A stretch of 64,000 nucleotides of DNA from JBBSUQ01 sp964389755 (lineage in GTDB: Bacteria > Bacteroidota > Bacteroidia > Flavobacteriales_D > Crocinitomicaceae), in assembly GCA_964389755.1 (NCBI GenBank), contig CAYMEW010000021.1:11673-75672 (forward strand). The letters run 5' to 3'. Shown one piece after another: positions 51,840 to 60,411 of the stretch. Position 1 is the first letter of the stretch. Each line of letters begins with the position of its first letter. The position numbers and the translations under genes were made by a program. The notes beneath the pieces are model-generated. The model saw only the letters and a list, made by a program, of their open reading frames with translations. It did no database searches and was not told the origin of the DNA.

Positions 51840-54515
51840 ATGCGAACGCTGATTATCATACTTCTGCTTCTTATTTCCGGCCTGGCCCGGGCATCTCACA
51901 TCGTGGGCGGAGAAATTTATTACAATTACCTGGGCAGCAATAATTACGAAGTTCACATCATCATTTACCGCGACTGTGCCTCCAGCGGGGCCGCTTTTGA
52001 CAGTCCGCTGCCGCTCGGCATCTACAATGCCTCCAACCAACTCGTGCAGGCCGTGGATGTTCCCTTTCCCGGAAGCGTCGTTCTGCCCATCACATTTAAC
52101 AATCCCTGTATCAACCCGCCGACCGGGATATGCACGGAAAAAGCAGAATACATTACCACGGTGAACCTGCCACCCATTCCCGGAGGATATGTACTCAGCT
52201 ACCAGCGCTGCTGCCGCGGGCCGAACGTCGTGAACCTTTCCAACCCGGCCGATGAAGGACTGACACTGACTGTCAACATCCCGACCTCCGCCAGTAGCTT
52301 TCACGTCAACAACAGTGCACGATTCGACAATTATCCGCCACTGGTGATCTGTAATAACGACGACCTCATCTTTGACCACGGAGCAACCGATCCCGACGGA
52401 GACAGCCTCGTATACAGCCTGGTAACTCCCAACAACGGACTTACCAGTTTTCAGCCGGCCATCACACCGGGCCCCAGCCTGAATTACGGTCCGGTGGTGT
52501 GGGACAACGGTTTTTCCGGAACGAATCCGCTCGGTGCAGGATCAAACCTGCAGATCAACCCGCAAACAGGTCTGCTGACAGGTACACCCCAACTTACCGG
52601 GCTGTTCGTGGTCGGTATTCGTGTACAGGAATTCCGGAATGGCGTCCTGATCAATTCAACGATCCGCGACTTCCTGTTTCGCATCATCACCTGCAACATT
52701 ACGCTCCAGGCACTCATCCCCGACCAGGAGGACCTTCCCTCGTTCATATCCTATTGCGAAGGACTCAGCATCCAGTTCGAGAACAATTCCTACGGCGGCT
52801 CCACCTACCTGTGGGATTTCGGCGTGCCCGGCACAAATACCGACCAAAGCACCGCTTTCGAACCTTCGTTTACCTTTCCGCAATCCGGTACTTATGACAT
52901 TACCCTGATCGTGAACCCGGGATCTCCCTGCACCGATACGGTGGTCAAACCCTACATCATTTACGAAGAACTGGACGTCGATTTCACTTATACCGATTCC
53001 CTGTGCTTCGAAGGCAACAGCGTCGACTTTTCGGGAACCCTCAACGGAAATCCCGCCACGCAGTTCACCTGGGATTTCGGCAGCGATGCCATCCCGCAGA
53101 CGGCCACCACGCAAAATGTCAACGGCGTTCACTTCACCACGGCCGGCACCTTCCCGGTCAAACTCGTGGGAACCTACAATGTGTGCTCCGACTCGGTGAC
53201 CTACGATGTACACATCCTGCCCAAACCCATCGCGGATTTCGACATGTCGCCCGATTACGAATGCGACGGACTGACGCAAACCTTTACCAACAGCACCCAA
53301 TTCGCGCAAAATTACTTCTGGGACTTCGGCGTTCCCGGGATACTTTCCGATACGAGCAATGCCAACAGCCCGGTCTATACCTATACAACTCCGGGCGTAT
53401 ACGATGTCACGCTCATTGCCCATGCCAACGGAGGCTGTTCGGACACAACCGTGAAATCCCTCGAATTCTTCGAGCCGCTCATCATCTCCATCACACACAA
53501 CGACAGCCTGTGCATTACGGGAAACAGTTTTGATTTCGACGCCAGCGTGAGCGGTCCGCCCAATACAAGCTGGTCCTGGGATTTCGGACCTCTTTCATCC
53601 GTTCCGACATCCACTCAACTGAGCGTTCACGACGTTTCCTTTTCGCAGCCAGGCGTGATCCCGATCTCCTTCAGTGCTACCTTCAATGATTGCATCGAGA
53701 CCATCAACGATCAGGTATTCCTGTTCAAAGAACCCGCGATACACTTCGGTATGATAGACGGCCTGCAATGCGCGCCCTTTACCGCACAATTCATCGATTC
53801 CAGCAGTTCTGATACCCCCCTGTATTACCAGTGGGATTTTGGCGACGGCAGCACTTCCACCGACCAGGATCCGGTACACATCTTCGACGTACCCGGCGTT
53901 TATCCCATTACACTGAGCGTGCGCACGGACGACGGCTGCGTGGACACCCTGCACCTCACCCGCAACGACCTGGTGGACGTGAAACCAACACCCGTCAGCA
54001 AGTTTTCCGTGAGTCCGGAAGAAACCGACATTTGTAACTCGGTAGTCTTCTTCAGCAATGAATCCACCGATGCCACCCTCTACCGCTATTTCTTTGATGA
54101 TGTCAATTCATTTTCAGACAAAGAGAACACGGCACACACCTATTTTACGGACGGCTCCCATTATCCGCGGCTCATTGCCCGAAACGAATACGGCTGTGCG
54201 GACACCAGCATGCAGCACGTATACATCGCGCCCTACACCGTTTTCATTCCAAATGCATTCACCCCCGACCAGGACGAGCACAACAATACCTTTGATGCCG
54301 AAGTGGCCCTCGAACCCGTGGAATGGGAATTTTATGTGTACGACCGCTGGGGGCAGGTCCTCTTCGAATCGAAAGACCCGAACGTGGGCTGGGACGGGAC
54401 TTACCAGGGAAAACTGATGCCGACCGGCGTATACACCTGGAAGATCCGCTACATCAGCTGTGCCGCCGGCGCCCGCTGGGAAGAACAAACCGGGCACTTT
54501 AGTTTGTTACGGTAG
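51840..54515 (+). CDS. PKD-repeat surface protein, T9SS type B cargo
   Basis: The 891-residue protein has a signal peptide (TLIIILLLLISGLARA), an N-terminal beta domain starting SHIVGGEIYYNYLG that is widespread in secreted Bacteroidota proteins, and about six PKD-like domains marked by YLWDFG, FTWDFG, YFWDFG, WSWDFG, YQWDFGDGS and a divergent last one (about residues 290-790). The C-terminus (VFIPNAFTPDQDEHNNTF to the end, with VYDRWGQVLFESKD and MPTGVYTWKIRY) is a gliding-motility-associated T9SS type B domain. Likely a surface adhesin or matrix protein. Confidence 0.9.
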   Translation: MRTLIIILLLLISGLARASHIVGGEIYYNYLGSNNYEVHIIIYRDCASSGAAFDSPLPLGIYNASNQLVQAVDVPFPGSVVLPITFNNPCINPPTGICTEKAEYITTVNLPPIPGGYVLSYQRCCRGPNVVNLSNPADEGLTLTVNIPTSASSFHVNNSARFDNYPPLVICNNDDLIFDHGATDPDGDSLVYSLVTPNNGLTSFQPAITPGPSLNYGPVVWDNGFSGTNPLGAGSNLQINPQTGLLTGTPQLTGLFVVGIRVQEFRNGVLINSTIRDFLFRIITCNITLQALIPDQEDLPSFISYCEGLSIQFENNSYGGSTYLWDFGVPGTNTDQSTAFEPSFTFPQSGTYDITLIVNPGSPCTDTVVKPYIIYEELDVDFTYTDSLCFEGNSVDFSGTLNGNPATQFTWDFGSDAIPQTATTQNVNGVHFTTAGTFPVKLVGTYNVCSDSVTYDVHILPKPIADFDMSPDYECDGLTQTFTNSTQFAQNYFWDFGVPGILSDTSNANSPVYTYTTPGVYDVTLIAHANGGCSDTTVKSLEFFEPLIISITHNDSLCITGNSFDFDASVSGPPNTSWSWDFGPLSSVPTSTQLSVHDVSFSQPGVIPISFSATFNDCIETINDQVFLFKEPAIHFGMIDGLQCAPFTAQFIDSSSSDTPLYYQWDFGDGSTSTDQDPVHIFDVPGVYPITLSVRTDDGCVDTLHLTRNDLVDVKPTPVSKFSVSPEETDICNSVVFFSNESTDATLYRYFFDDVNSFSDKENTAHTYFTDGSHYPRLIARNEYGCADTSMQHVYIAPYTVFIPNAFTPDQDEHNNTFDAEVALEPVEWEFYVYDRWGQVLFESKDPNVGWDGTYQGKLMPTGVYTWKIRYISCAAGARWEEQTGHFSLLR

Positions 54516-54587
54516 GTATTTTCAATATAAAAATGTTTTGCCGACCGACCGACTATGCGGAATTTTTAGTAATATTGCCCCCACAAC

Positions 54588-54661
54588 GGGGAATTAGCTC
54601 ATCTGGCTAGAGCGCAACGCTGGCAGTGTTGAGGTGATCGGTTCGAGTCCGATATTCTCCA
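54588..54661 (+). tRNA. tRNA-Ala (anticodon GGC)
   Basis: The 74-base sequence forms a full cloverleaf: acceptor GGGGAAT/ATTCTCC with discriminator A, D stem GCTC/GAGC, anticodon stem CAACG/TGTTG with loop CTGGCAG (anticodon GGC), T stem ATCGG/CCGAT with loop TTCGAGT. The acceptor stem has the G3-U70 pair that marks alanine tRNA, confirming identity. CCA is not encoded. Confidence 0.97.
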
Positions 54662-54663
54662 CG

Positions 54664-54695
54664 AAAGGACAACTGGATTAAGTTGTCCTTTTTTT
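54664..54695 (+). terminator. intrinsic terminator of tRNA-Ala
   Basis: AAAGGACAACT and AGTTGTCCTTT form an 11-bp perfect stem around a 6-base loop, running into a T-rich tail. It starts 3 bases after the tRNA. Confidence 0.9.
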
Positions 54696-54718
54696 ATGCT
54701 TAAATTTCTTTAATTAGA

Positions 54719-54765
54719 TACTGGTGCGAGTTTGTAATTGCTGGCGCGAGTTTGTAACTCGTGCC
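54719..54765 (+). repeat. upstream REP repeats
   Basis: A degenerate half copy (CTGGTGCGAGTTTGTAATT at 54721-54739) is followed by a complete palindrome at 54743-54765, whose arms GGCGCGAGTT and AACTCGTGCC are separated by TGT. The arms pair over 10 bp with one G-T mismatch. The T-rich run after it also could act as a terminator. Confidence 0.8.
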
Positions 54766-54787
54766 TTTTTTTACTAACTTAAAGTAA

Positions 54788-55387
54788 ATGAGCAGAAAAT
54801 ATAAATTCAAAACACCCGGAGGCGCTTATTTTGTAAGCTTTGCTACCGTAAATTGGGTTGACCTTTTTACAAGGCAAATTTACTTGAGTATTTTAGCCGA
54901 TTCTCTGACCTATTGCAGAAAGAACAAGGGAATTGAGTTATATGCATACGTGTTTATGCCGAATCATGTCCACCTGCTATTTAGATCAACAAAAGAAGAT
55001 CCTTCCGGATTCATACGCGATTTTAAAAAATATACCTCAAAGCACCTGGTCAAAGCAATTAAGGAAAACCCGGGTGAAAGCAGAAAAGAATACCTGTTAA
55101 AGATGTTCGAAGTGGCCGGAACAAAGAACAGTTGCGTTAATGGATATCAACTTTGGCAACAAAACAATAAACCGATTGAAGTGTATACCGATTGGATTAT
55201 CGAACAAAAAATCAACTACATTCACAACAACCCCGTAAAAGAAGGACTCGTTACAAAAGCCATTGACTGGAAATACAGTAGCGCAAGGAATTATGCCGGA
55301 GACCAGACCGTGTTAGCAATTGATTTGGATTTTGTGGATAACGAAGAAACGATTAAAGCAACTTCGGTTAATGCTAGTCGTTTGTAA
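54788..55387 (+). CDS. REP-associated tyrosine transposase (RAYT)
   Basis: The 199-residue protein is of the Y1/IS200-like transposase fold. It begins with YKFKTPGGAYFVSFATVNW and has the metal-binding HUH motif in YVFMPNHVHLLF (His60, His62). The tyrosine is in KINYIHNNPVKEGLV (Tyr144, likely nucleophile). RAYTs nick and rejoin single-stranded DNA at REP palindromes. The stop codon lies inside a degenerate repeat copy downstream. Length is typical; the gene looks intact. Confidence 0.88.
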   Translation: MSRKYKFKTPGGAYFVSFATVNWVDLFTRQIYLSILADSLTYCRKNKGIELYAYVFMPNHVHLLFRSTKEDPSGFIRDFKKYTSKHLVKAIKENPGESRKEYLLKMFEVAGTKNSCVNGYQLWQQNNKPIEVYTDWIIEQKINYIHNNPVKEGLVTKAIDWKYSSARNYAGDQTVLAIDLDFVDNEETIKATSVNASRL

Positions 55388-55467
55388 CTGGGTACAGGCA
55401 CGAGTTTGTAACTAGATGCTGGCACGAGTTTGTAACCAGATGCTGGCGCGAGTTTGTAACTCGTGCC
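55372..55467 (+). repeat. downstream REP repeat array
   Basis: Four units occur in the same orientation as the upstream copies. The first (about 55372-55389, GCTAGTCGTTTGTAACTG) is degenerate and contains the RAYT stop codon; the second and third are half copies (GGCACGAGTTTGTAAC at 55397-55412 and at 55421-55436); the last is a full palindrome at 55445-55467, identical to the upstream one. Short AGATG spacers recur between the last copies. Confidence 0.8.
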
Positions 55468-55484
55468 ATAAATAATATTTAAAC

Positions 55485-55865
55485 ATGAATCCCGAAGTAA
55501 GCCATTTTTTAGACGAACTGAATCATCCCCTCCGCGACCTGATTGAAGAATTGCGCAGTATCATCCTCGAAAGTCGTGACGATATCCGGGAAAACATCAA
55601 GTGGAACGGACCGAACTACACAATCATGGGGTATGACAGGCTATCGCTGAAAATACTACCAGTCAAATCGCTGCACCTGGTGTTTCACAGAGGTGTCAAA
55701 GTTCAGGCTGAACCGGCAGAACGACTGCTGTCCGAAGATTACGGGCTGTTGACCTGGAAATCGAATGACCGCGCCGTACTGTTGATCAAAGATCGGGCTG
55801 ATCTTACAAAGGCAAAAACCCACCTTCCAAAACTGCTGGCGAACTGGTTCGAAGCCACGCAGTGA
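55485..55865 (+). CDS. DUF1801-domain protein
   Basis: The 126-residue protein has the DUF1801/YdhG pattern: VSHFLDELNHPLRDLIEELRSIILE, IRENIKWNGPNYTI, LHLVFHRGVKV and KAKTHLPKLLANWF near the end. These small cytoplasmic proteins have no established function. It begins 17 bases after the REP array, so the mobile element is inserted just upstream of it. Convergent with the Mpo1-like gene. Confidence 0.85.
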   Translation: MNPEVSHFLDELNHPLRDLIEELRSIILESRDDIRENIKWNGPNYTIMGYDRLSLKILPVKSLHLVFHRGVKVQAEPAERLLSEDYGLLTWKSNDRAVLLIKDRADLTKAKTHLPKLLANWFEATQ

Positions 55866-56125
55866 GCAAAATAAACTGCTTTCCACTGCGTTTTAATGGG
55901 AACCGGCCGTACTAAACCACATCACCCGTATTTCTATAGTTTAAATGACATTCACCCGGGGTTCTGCCGTGGTTGAGCCGTGTTTGCACCGTCTTAAAGG
56001 CTATGCACAAGTATACCCGCCGCATACCATCCGTATGGATAAAGTATATCAGTCCTGTAAATGATCAGGGTTCAGGCGAGCGCAAAGGAATGAAATCCCG
56101 CAACAGGCGCAATTATACACCCGTT
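55866..56125. other. 260-bp intergenic region without recognisable features
   Basis: Between the DUF1801 gene and the convergent Mpo1-like gene I see no RNA, repeat or convincing terminator. A 99-codon plus-strand frame (55973-56272) overlaps the Mpo1-like gene and has no coding signature. Confidence 0.5.
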
Positions 56126-56593
56126 CTATGCGGAGCCTCCGCTCAGTTTATGGATGACCCACGCCGGACCGATCAGCAGGAATTGCAGGTCCTTCAGGAA
56201 AGACGGTTTTTGTCCTTCCACCTTGTGTCCGTAAAACTGGCCGATCCAGGCAACGATAAAAATAAGGAGTGAAACAAGCCACAGCGGCAGGTAAAGCCAG
56301 ATCGCATAGCACAGTGCGACACATAAGGCGGCAAACAGCAGGATCCGAACGGCCATGGAAAAAGAAAGCCGGAGGTAGAAAAGCAGAACCGGGATCAATA
56401 CGATAACTGCCCAGTTGGCGATGTAAAACGGAACACGGGGGAACAAAGCGTGTAACGGCCCGGGAGGAATACTCATTAACAGGCCCACGATCGAAAAGAA
56501 GATCAGCGGAACACAGATATAATGAATGCGTTGGTTAGTCATGTTCCGGTGACTGACCGCGTATTCGTCGAACCATTCCTGCAGGCTTTTCAT
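56126..56593 (-). CDS. Mpo1/DUF962-family membrane protein
   Basis: The 155-residue protein starts with SLQEWFDEYAVSHRNMTNQRIHYICVPLI and has the later HKVEGQKPSFLKDLQFLLIGPAWVIHKL, both diagnostic of the DUF962/Mpo1 family. It has about four membrane helices and the conserved His residues. Yeast Mpo1 is a dioxygenase for 2-hydroxy fatty acids; the bacterial role is not settled. Divergent from lepA. Confidence 0.9.
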   Translation of the reverse strand: MKSLQEWFDEYAVSHRNMTNQRIHYICVPLIFFSIVGLLMSIPPGPLHALFPRVPFYIANWAVIVLIPVLLFYLRLSFSMAVRILLFAALCVALCYAIWLYLPLWLVSLLIFIVAWIGQFYGHKVEGQKPSFLKDLQFLLIGPAWVIHKLSGGSA

Positions 56594-56720
56594 CTGTCCG
56601 TTTTGAATTCAATTTACAAAAAATAAAGCTTTGCAGCTACTTCTGAACGGGAAACTTAGCCGGGAAGGAATAAATTTGAGCGCCGCTGTCGTATCGCGCT
56701 GTAATCTCCGAAAAATCACT

Positions 56721-56728
56721 TACTTTTG
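56721..56728 (+). promoter_or_regulatory. Bacteroidota -7 element upstream of lepA
   Basis: TACTTTTG matches TAnnTTTG exactly and lies 41 bases before the lepA ATG. A CTG 19 bases further up could stand in for the -33 TTG. Confidence 0.6.
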
Positions 56729-56769
56729 CAGCCCGATCGATCGGCATCTATTTTTTCCGGATCAGCACT

Positions 56770-58566
56770 ATGAAAAACATACGCAATTTCTGTATTATCG
56801 CTCACATTGACCATGGTAAAAGTACCCTGGCCGACCGTCTTCTGCAAGTTACCGGCACCATTTCGGACCGTGAAATGCAGGATCAGGCACTGGACGATAT
56901 GGACCTGGAGCGCGAGCGTGGAATTACGATCAAAAGCCACGCGATTCAAATGAACTATCACCATAAAGGCGAGGATTACATCCTGAACCTGATCGACACC
57001 CCGGGACACGTGGATTTCAGCTACGAAGTTTCCCGTTCGATCGCAGCCTGCGAAGGCGCCCTGCTGATCGTGGATGCCTCCCAGGGAATCGAAGCCCAGA
57101 CGATCTCAAACCTATACCTTGCGCTTGAACACGACCTGGAGATCATCCCGATACTCAATAAAATGGACCTTCCGGGGGCGATGCCCGAAGAAGTTTCCGA
57201 TCAGATCATCGAACTCATCGGTTGCGATCCCTCGGACATCATTCCGGCCTCCGGGAAAACAGGACTCGGTGTGCAGGAGATCCTGGAAGCCGTGATTAAC
57301 CGCATTCCACATCCGAAAGGAGATGAAAATGCGCCATTGCAGGCCATGATCTTCGACTCTGTCTTCAACCCTTTCCGCGGGATCATCGCTTACTACCGCG
57401 TTCGCAACGGTGTGATCCGTAAAGGAGAAAAGGTCAAGTTCTTCAATACAGGCCGTACTTACGATGCCGACGAGATCGGTATCCTCAAAATGCAACTCAA
57501 CCCGCGTAAGGAAGTTCGCGCCGGCGACGTGGGTTACATCATTTCCGGGATTAAGCAGGCCAATGAAGTAAAGGTCGGTGATACGATCACCACGATGGCA
57601 AATCCCTGTTCCCAGGCCATTAAAGGTTTTGAGGACGTGAAACCGATGGTGTTTGCCGGAATCTATCCCGTGGATAATGAAGATTACGAAGAACTGCGCT
57701 ATTCGATGGAAAAGCTGCAACTCAACGATTCGTCACTGGTTTTCGAACCCGAATCTTCCGCGGCACTCGGTTTCGGTTTCCGCTGCGGATTCCTCGGAAT
57801 GCTGCACATGGAGATCATCCAGGAACGCCTCGAACGGGAGTTCAACATGACGGTGATCACCACCGTACCGAACGTATCGTACAAAGCATACATGAAGCGC
57901 GATCCCGAAAAGGAACAGATCGTGAACAACCCTTCGGAATTGCCCGATCCGGCAGCGATGGACCGCATTGAAGAGCCGTACATCAAAGCGCAGGTAATTA
58001 CGAAATCGGAGTACGTCGGGCAGATCATGACCCTGTGTATCGAAAAACGCGGAGAACTCCGAAACCAGGTTTACCTTACACAGGACCGTGTCGAACTGAC
58101 CTTCGAAATGCCGCTCGCAGAGATCGTTTTCGACTTTTACGACCGGCTGAAGACCGTGTCCCGCGGATATGCTTCCTTCGATTACCACCCGATCGGTTAC
58201 CTCGAATCGGACCTCATCAAAATGGACCTGCTGCTCAACGGCGAACAGGTAGATGCACTTTCTGCACTCGTACACCGCAGCAATGCTTTCGACCTCGGTA
58301 AACGCATTTGCCTGAAACTAAAAGAACTCATTCCGCGTCAGCAGTTCGAGATCCCTATCCAGGCCGCTATCGGCGCCAAGATCATCGCCCGTGAAACGAT
58401 CAAAGCGCTCCGTAAGGATGTAACTGCCAAATGTTACGGGGGTGACATCACGCGTAAGCGCAAACTCCTCGAAAAGCAAAAAGCCGGTAAGAAACGGATG
58501 CGCCAGGTCGGAAGAGTAGAAGTTCCGCAGGAAGCCTTCCTGGCCGTGCTCAAACTAAACGACTAA
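56770..58566 (+). CDS. lepA: elongation factor 4 (LepA), ribosome-associated GTPase
   Basis: LepA is a translation GTPase that acts on stalled or back-translocating ribosomes. The G domain has P-loop AHIDHGKSTLADRLL, switch I RERGITIKSHA, DTPGHVDFSYEV and NKMDL. LepA-specific C-terminal sequences AKCYGGDITRKRKLLEKQKAGKKRMRQVG are present. The 598-residue length is typical. It has its own promoter and a bidirectional terminator follows. Confidence 0.98.
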   Translation: MKNIRNFCIIAHIDHGKSTLADRLLQVTGTISDREMQDQALDDMDLERERGITIKSHAIQMNYHHKGEDYILNLIDTPGHVDFSYEVSRSIAACEGALLIVDASQGIEAQTISNLYLALEHDLEIIPILNKMDLPGAMPEEVSDQIIELIGCDPSDIIPASGKTGLGVQEILEAVINRIPHPKGDENAPLQAMIFDSVFNPFRGIIAYYRVRNGVIRKGEKVKFFNTGRTYDADEIGILKMQLNPRKEVRAGDVGYIISGIKQANEVKVGDTITTMANPCSQAIKGFEDVKPMVFAGIYPVDNEDYEELRYSMEKLQLNDSSLVFEPESSAALGFGFRCGFLGMLHMEIIQERLEREFNMTVITTVPNVSYKAYMKRDPEKEQIVNNPSELPDPAAMDRIEEPYIKAQVITKSEYVGQIMTLCIEKRGELRNQVYLTQDRVELTFEMPLAEIVFDFYDRLKTVSRGYASFDYHPIGYLESDLIKMDLLLNGEQVDALSALVHRSNAFDLGKRICLKLKELIPRQQFEIPIQAAIGAKIIARETIKALRKDVTAKCYGGDITRKRKLLEKQKAGKKRMRQVGRVEVPQEAFLAVLKLND

Positions 58567-58636
58567 TCAAAACGATATTGTGACATCGCCGGTTCGGTAC
58601 CTGCGCTCAGTCAAAGCTATAAATCGTGAACAAAAT

Positions 58637-58671
58637 AAAACCCGGCACTTTGCAATGCCGGGTTATTTTTT
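58637..58671. terminator. bidirectional intrinsic terminator after lepA
   Basis: AACCCGGCA and TGCCGGGTT pair over 9 bp around an 8-base loop, with an A-run on one side and ATTTTTTA on the other. It serves lepA and the convergent acidic-protein gene. Confidence 0.85.
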
Positions 58672-58694
58672 ATGTTCGTGAACGGAAAAAACCG

Positions 58695-59054
58695 TCAGTC
58701 TTCATCGTCATCATCATCTTCGGACTTATCGTCGGCGACGTCATAATCCTCGTCTGAATCATCCTCGTCATCATCCGAATCGAGTTCGTCGTCCTTGCCG
58801 AATTTTCCGAAGTCGTCATCTTCAAAATCCTCCTCATCATCGTCATCAGCCGAAGGACGTGGCATTACTTTATTGATCTTTACGAGGTAAATGATCTCAT
58901 CCGTTTCCCAGATCAGTGCATCGAGCACCTCCCCGGTAGGTGTTTTGATCGTTGTCAGGTGATTGACATATCCGTCGGGAAAATCCCGCAGGATCTGTTT
59001 CTTCTGATCGATCGTCAGTTTATCATAACTAATTATCGCACGTTTCTTGGTCAT
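58695..59054 (-). CDS. small protein with long acidic C-terminal tail
   Basis: The 119-residue protein has a short N-terminal domain (about 1-70; YDKLTIDQKKQILRDFPDGYVNHLTTI, VLDALIWETDEIIYLVKI) and an Asp/Glu-rich tail from about residue 73 to the end. The N-terminal part resembles a conserved flavobacterial family of unknown function; I do not know its role. It lies 8 bases after the next small gene and appears to form an operon with it. Confidence 0.75.
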   Translation of the reverse strand: MTKKRAIISYDKLTIDQKKQILRDFPDGYVNHLTTIKTPTGEVLDALIWETDEIIYLVKINKVMPRPSADDDDEEDFEDDDFGKFGKDDELDSDDDEDDSDEDYDVADDKSEDDDDDED

Positions 59055-59062
59055 GACCGTCT

Positions 59063-59347
59063 TTAAATTTCTAATTTATATATTCTGTTAATCGGTATTA
59101 CGACATTCTTTTTCAGCAGAACGGCAGTATCGGTTATACCCCAGATGGTGGTATTCACTTTTTTATCACCCGAATCATCCGCAAAATAAATCACGACCTT
59201 ATGTCTTTCGAGGTTTCCGAGCGCATTGGCACGGCTTAGCTCCTGCTTTAATGCACTGATGTCCTGATCTTTTGTCAAAACCTCCTTTTTGGGAAAATGG
59301 AAATCCGCCACCTCCTCTTTTTGCACCAGTAAAAACTCCTTTTCCAT
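59063..59347 (-). CDS. small conserved protein of unknown function
   Basis: From ATG 59347 the protein has 94 residues, no signal peptide and no membrane helix. It ends with a beta-rich segment (KVNTTIWGITDTAVLLKKNVVIPINRIYKLEI). I recognise no named family. Translation from an upstream codon (59368) would overlap the -7 box at 59355-59362, so ATG 59347 is preferred. Co-transcribed with the acidic-tail protein gene. Confidence 0.7.
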   Translation of the reverse strand: MEKEFLLVQKEEVADFHFPKKEVLTKDQDISALKQELSRANALGNLERHKVVIYFADDSGDKKVNTTIWGITDTAVLLKKNVVIPINRIYKLEI

Positions 59348-59354
59348 GCTGCGA

Positions 59355-59362
59355 CAAAAATA
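59355..59362 (-). promoter_or_regulatory. Bacteroidota -7 element of the small-protein operon
   Basis: The minus strand reads TATTTTTG, an exact TAnnTTTG match, 7 bases before ATG 59347. This implies a very short or absent leader. Confidence 0.5.
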
Positions 59363-59453
59363 AATCAAATCGACAATTCTACGAATTTTTTTGAAAGTTA
59401 TACAATTTTTTTTTCGCTACCGGTGAACTACGTTCATCCACCGATTCCATTAA

Positions 59454-59488
59454 CAAAAAAGGCCGCACGCCATCGGGCGCACGACCTT
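59454..59488 (-). terminator. intrinsic terminator of the DUF3108 gene
   Basis: On the minus strand a 13-bp stem with several G-T pairs forms around the loop CGAT (plus-strand arms 59459-59471 and 59476-59488), then six T follow. It lies 27 bases past the stop codon. Confidence 0.8.
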
Positions 59489-59514
59489 CTTACACTTAAG
59501 AAACATGAAGTTTA

Positions 59515-60303
59515 TTAAACCTTGCTGGAGAGTGCTGCTTTGAGTCCGCTCCATTCAACCAGGTGCATTTTAATGGTTCCTACCGGAATTTTGGCTTTTA
59601 CGAGGATCGGAATCCGGTTTTCATCACTGGTCACCCAGAAGTTTACGTCGTTCTCATTTTCGAAATAACGACCTGTCTGAACAACGGGTACGAACTTGTG
59701 ACATTTGAATTTCCCTTTGCGAATATGAATCACTTCATCCCCGACGTATTTTACTTTCAGAGGCCAGATCTCATCATCCATAAAGCATTTGAACTCGAAG
59801 GTGTCACCCTTTTTCATATTCTTAAAATCAAGCGTTCGGGCATAATAGAACGAGGAGATCATATCCTGGATCGCCATTGGGATCTTAAACTCTTTGCCAT
59901 CCCCGTTATTGACCTTGTTCTTGTCATGCTTAAAGGTATAATCCTGTTCGATCTTATAACCGCCTTCATTGACGCGACGTTTAAAGAACCAGGGAAAAAC
60001 GCCTGACTTATCGAGGTAACTTTCGTAGGTATCGTCTACTTTAAAAAACGCACTGAATGCGCCGAGTGTTCGCCCGGTTCCCACCACGTGCAACAGGTCG
60101 CGGTTACTCGCTCCTTTTTTACTTGTCGATTTAACTTCCAGTACCGCTTCACCGGCATCCACGAAGCCATAAGTTACGCGATAACGCAATTTTTCTCCTG
60201 CCTGGAAGGACCGGTTAGAAGCCGTCGGGTATTTCACGACACCCGAGCTGGACATGCCGATCACAACTGCCAGTAAACCGATGATATACACACACTTTTT
60301 CAT
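59515..60303 (-). CDS. DUF3108-family periplasmic protein
   Basis: The 262-residue protein has a signal peptide and a DUF3108-like beta-barrel pattern: FQAGEKLRYRVTYGFVDAGEAVLEV, LGAFSAFFKVDDTYESYLDKSGVFPWFFKRRVNEGGYK, FYYARTLDF, PVVQTGRYFENENDVNFWVTSDENRIPILVKAKIPVG. These proteins are periplasmic and resemble LolA-like folds. Function is not established. Single gene with its own terminator. Confidence 0.88.
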   Translation of the reverse strand: MKKCVYIIGLLAVVIGMSSSGVVKYPTASNRSFQAGEKLRYRVTYGFVDAGEAVLEVKSTSKKGASNRDLLHVVGTGRTLGAFSAFFKVDDTYESYLDKSGVFPWFFKRRVNEGGYKIEQDYTFKHDKNKVNNGDGKEFKIPMAIQDMISSFYYARTLDFKNMKKGDTFEFKCFMDDEIWPLKVKYVGDEVIHIRKGKFKCHKFVPVVQTGRYFENENDVNFWVTSDENRIPILVKAKIPVGTIKMHLVEWSGLKAALSSKV

Positions 60304-60411
60304 AATTTTTCAGCTTTAATTGTCACGTGTAGTGCAAAGGATATGCCAAAGTCTCCTTTAAAGACTTAACGTAAAAATCAGCTATTTAGTTTGTATATAT
60401 ACTTGCGGCTC

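Larger units (their letters stand above)
54719..55467 (+). mobile_element. REP/RAYT element (REP-associated tyrosine transposase with flanking palindromes)
   Basis: A RAYT gene is bracketed by two identical 23-bp palindromes (54743-54765 and 55445-55467), each with a half-copy or degenerate copies next to it. The unit lies directly after the tRNA-Ala terminator. This arrangement is that of REPtrons, in which a single-domain Y1 transposase acts on REP palindromes. The extent is drawn from the first to the last repeat copy; the true ends are unknown. Confidence 0.75.

Noticed and set aside
52656..53498. 280-codon minus-strand frame in the PKD-repeat gene
   Set aside because: Long antisense frames are expected in repetitive GC-richer genes; composition is unusual (many Val, Gly, His) and no signature is present.
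54719..55467. Short CRISPR-like array
   Set aside because: The repeats are palindromic, irregularly spaced and flank a RAYT gene; no regular spacers and no cas genes are present.
55973..56272. 99-codon plus-strand frame between DUF1801 and Mpo1-like genes
   Set aside because: Half of it overlaps the Mpo1-like gene in antisense and it shows no conserved features.
57112..57720. 202-codon and 180-codon (57733-58275) minus-strand frames in lepA
   Set aside because: Both are antisense to lepA, which has all GTPase motifs.
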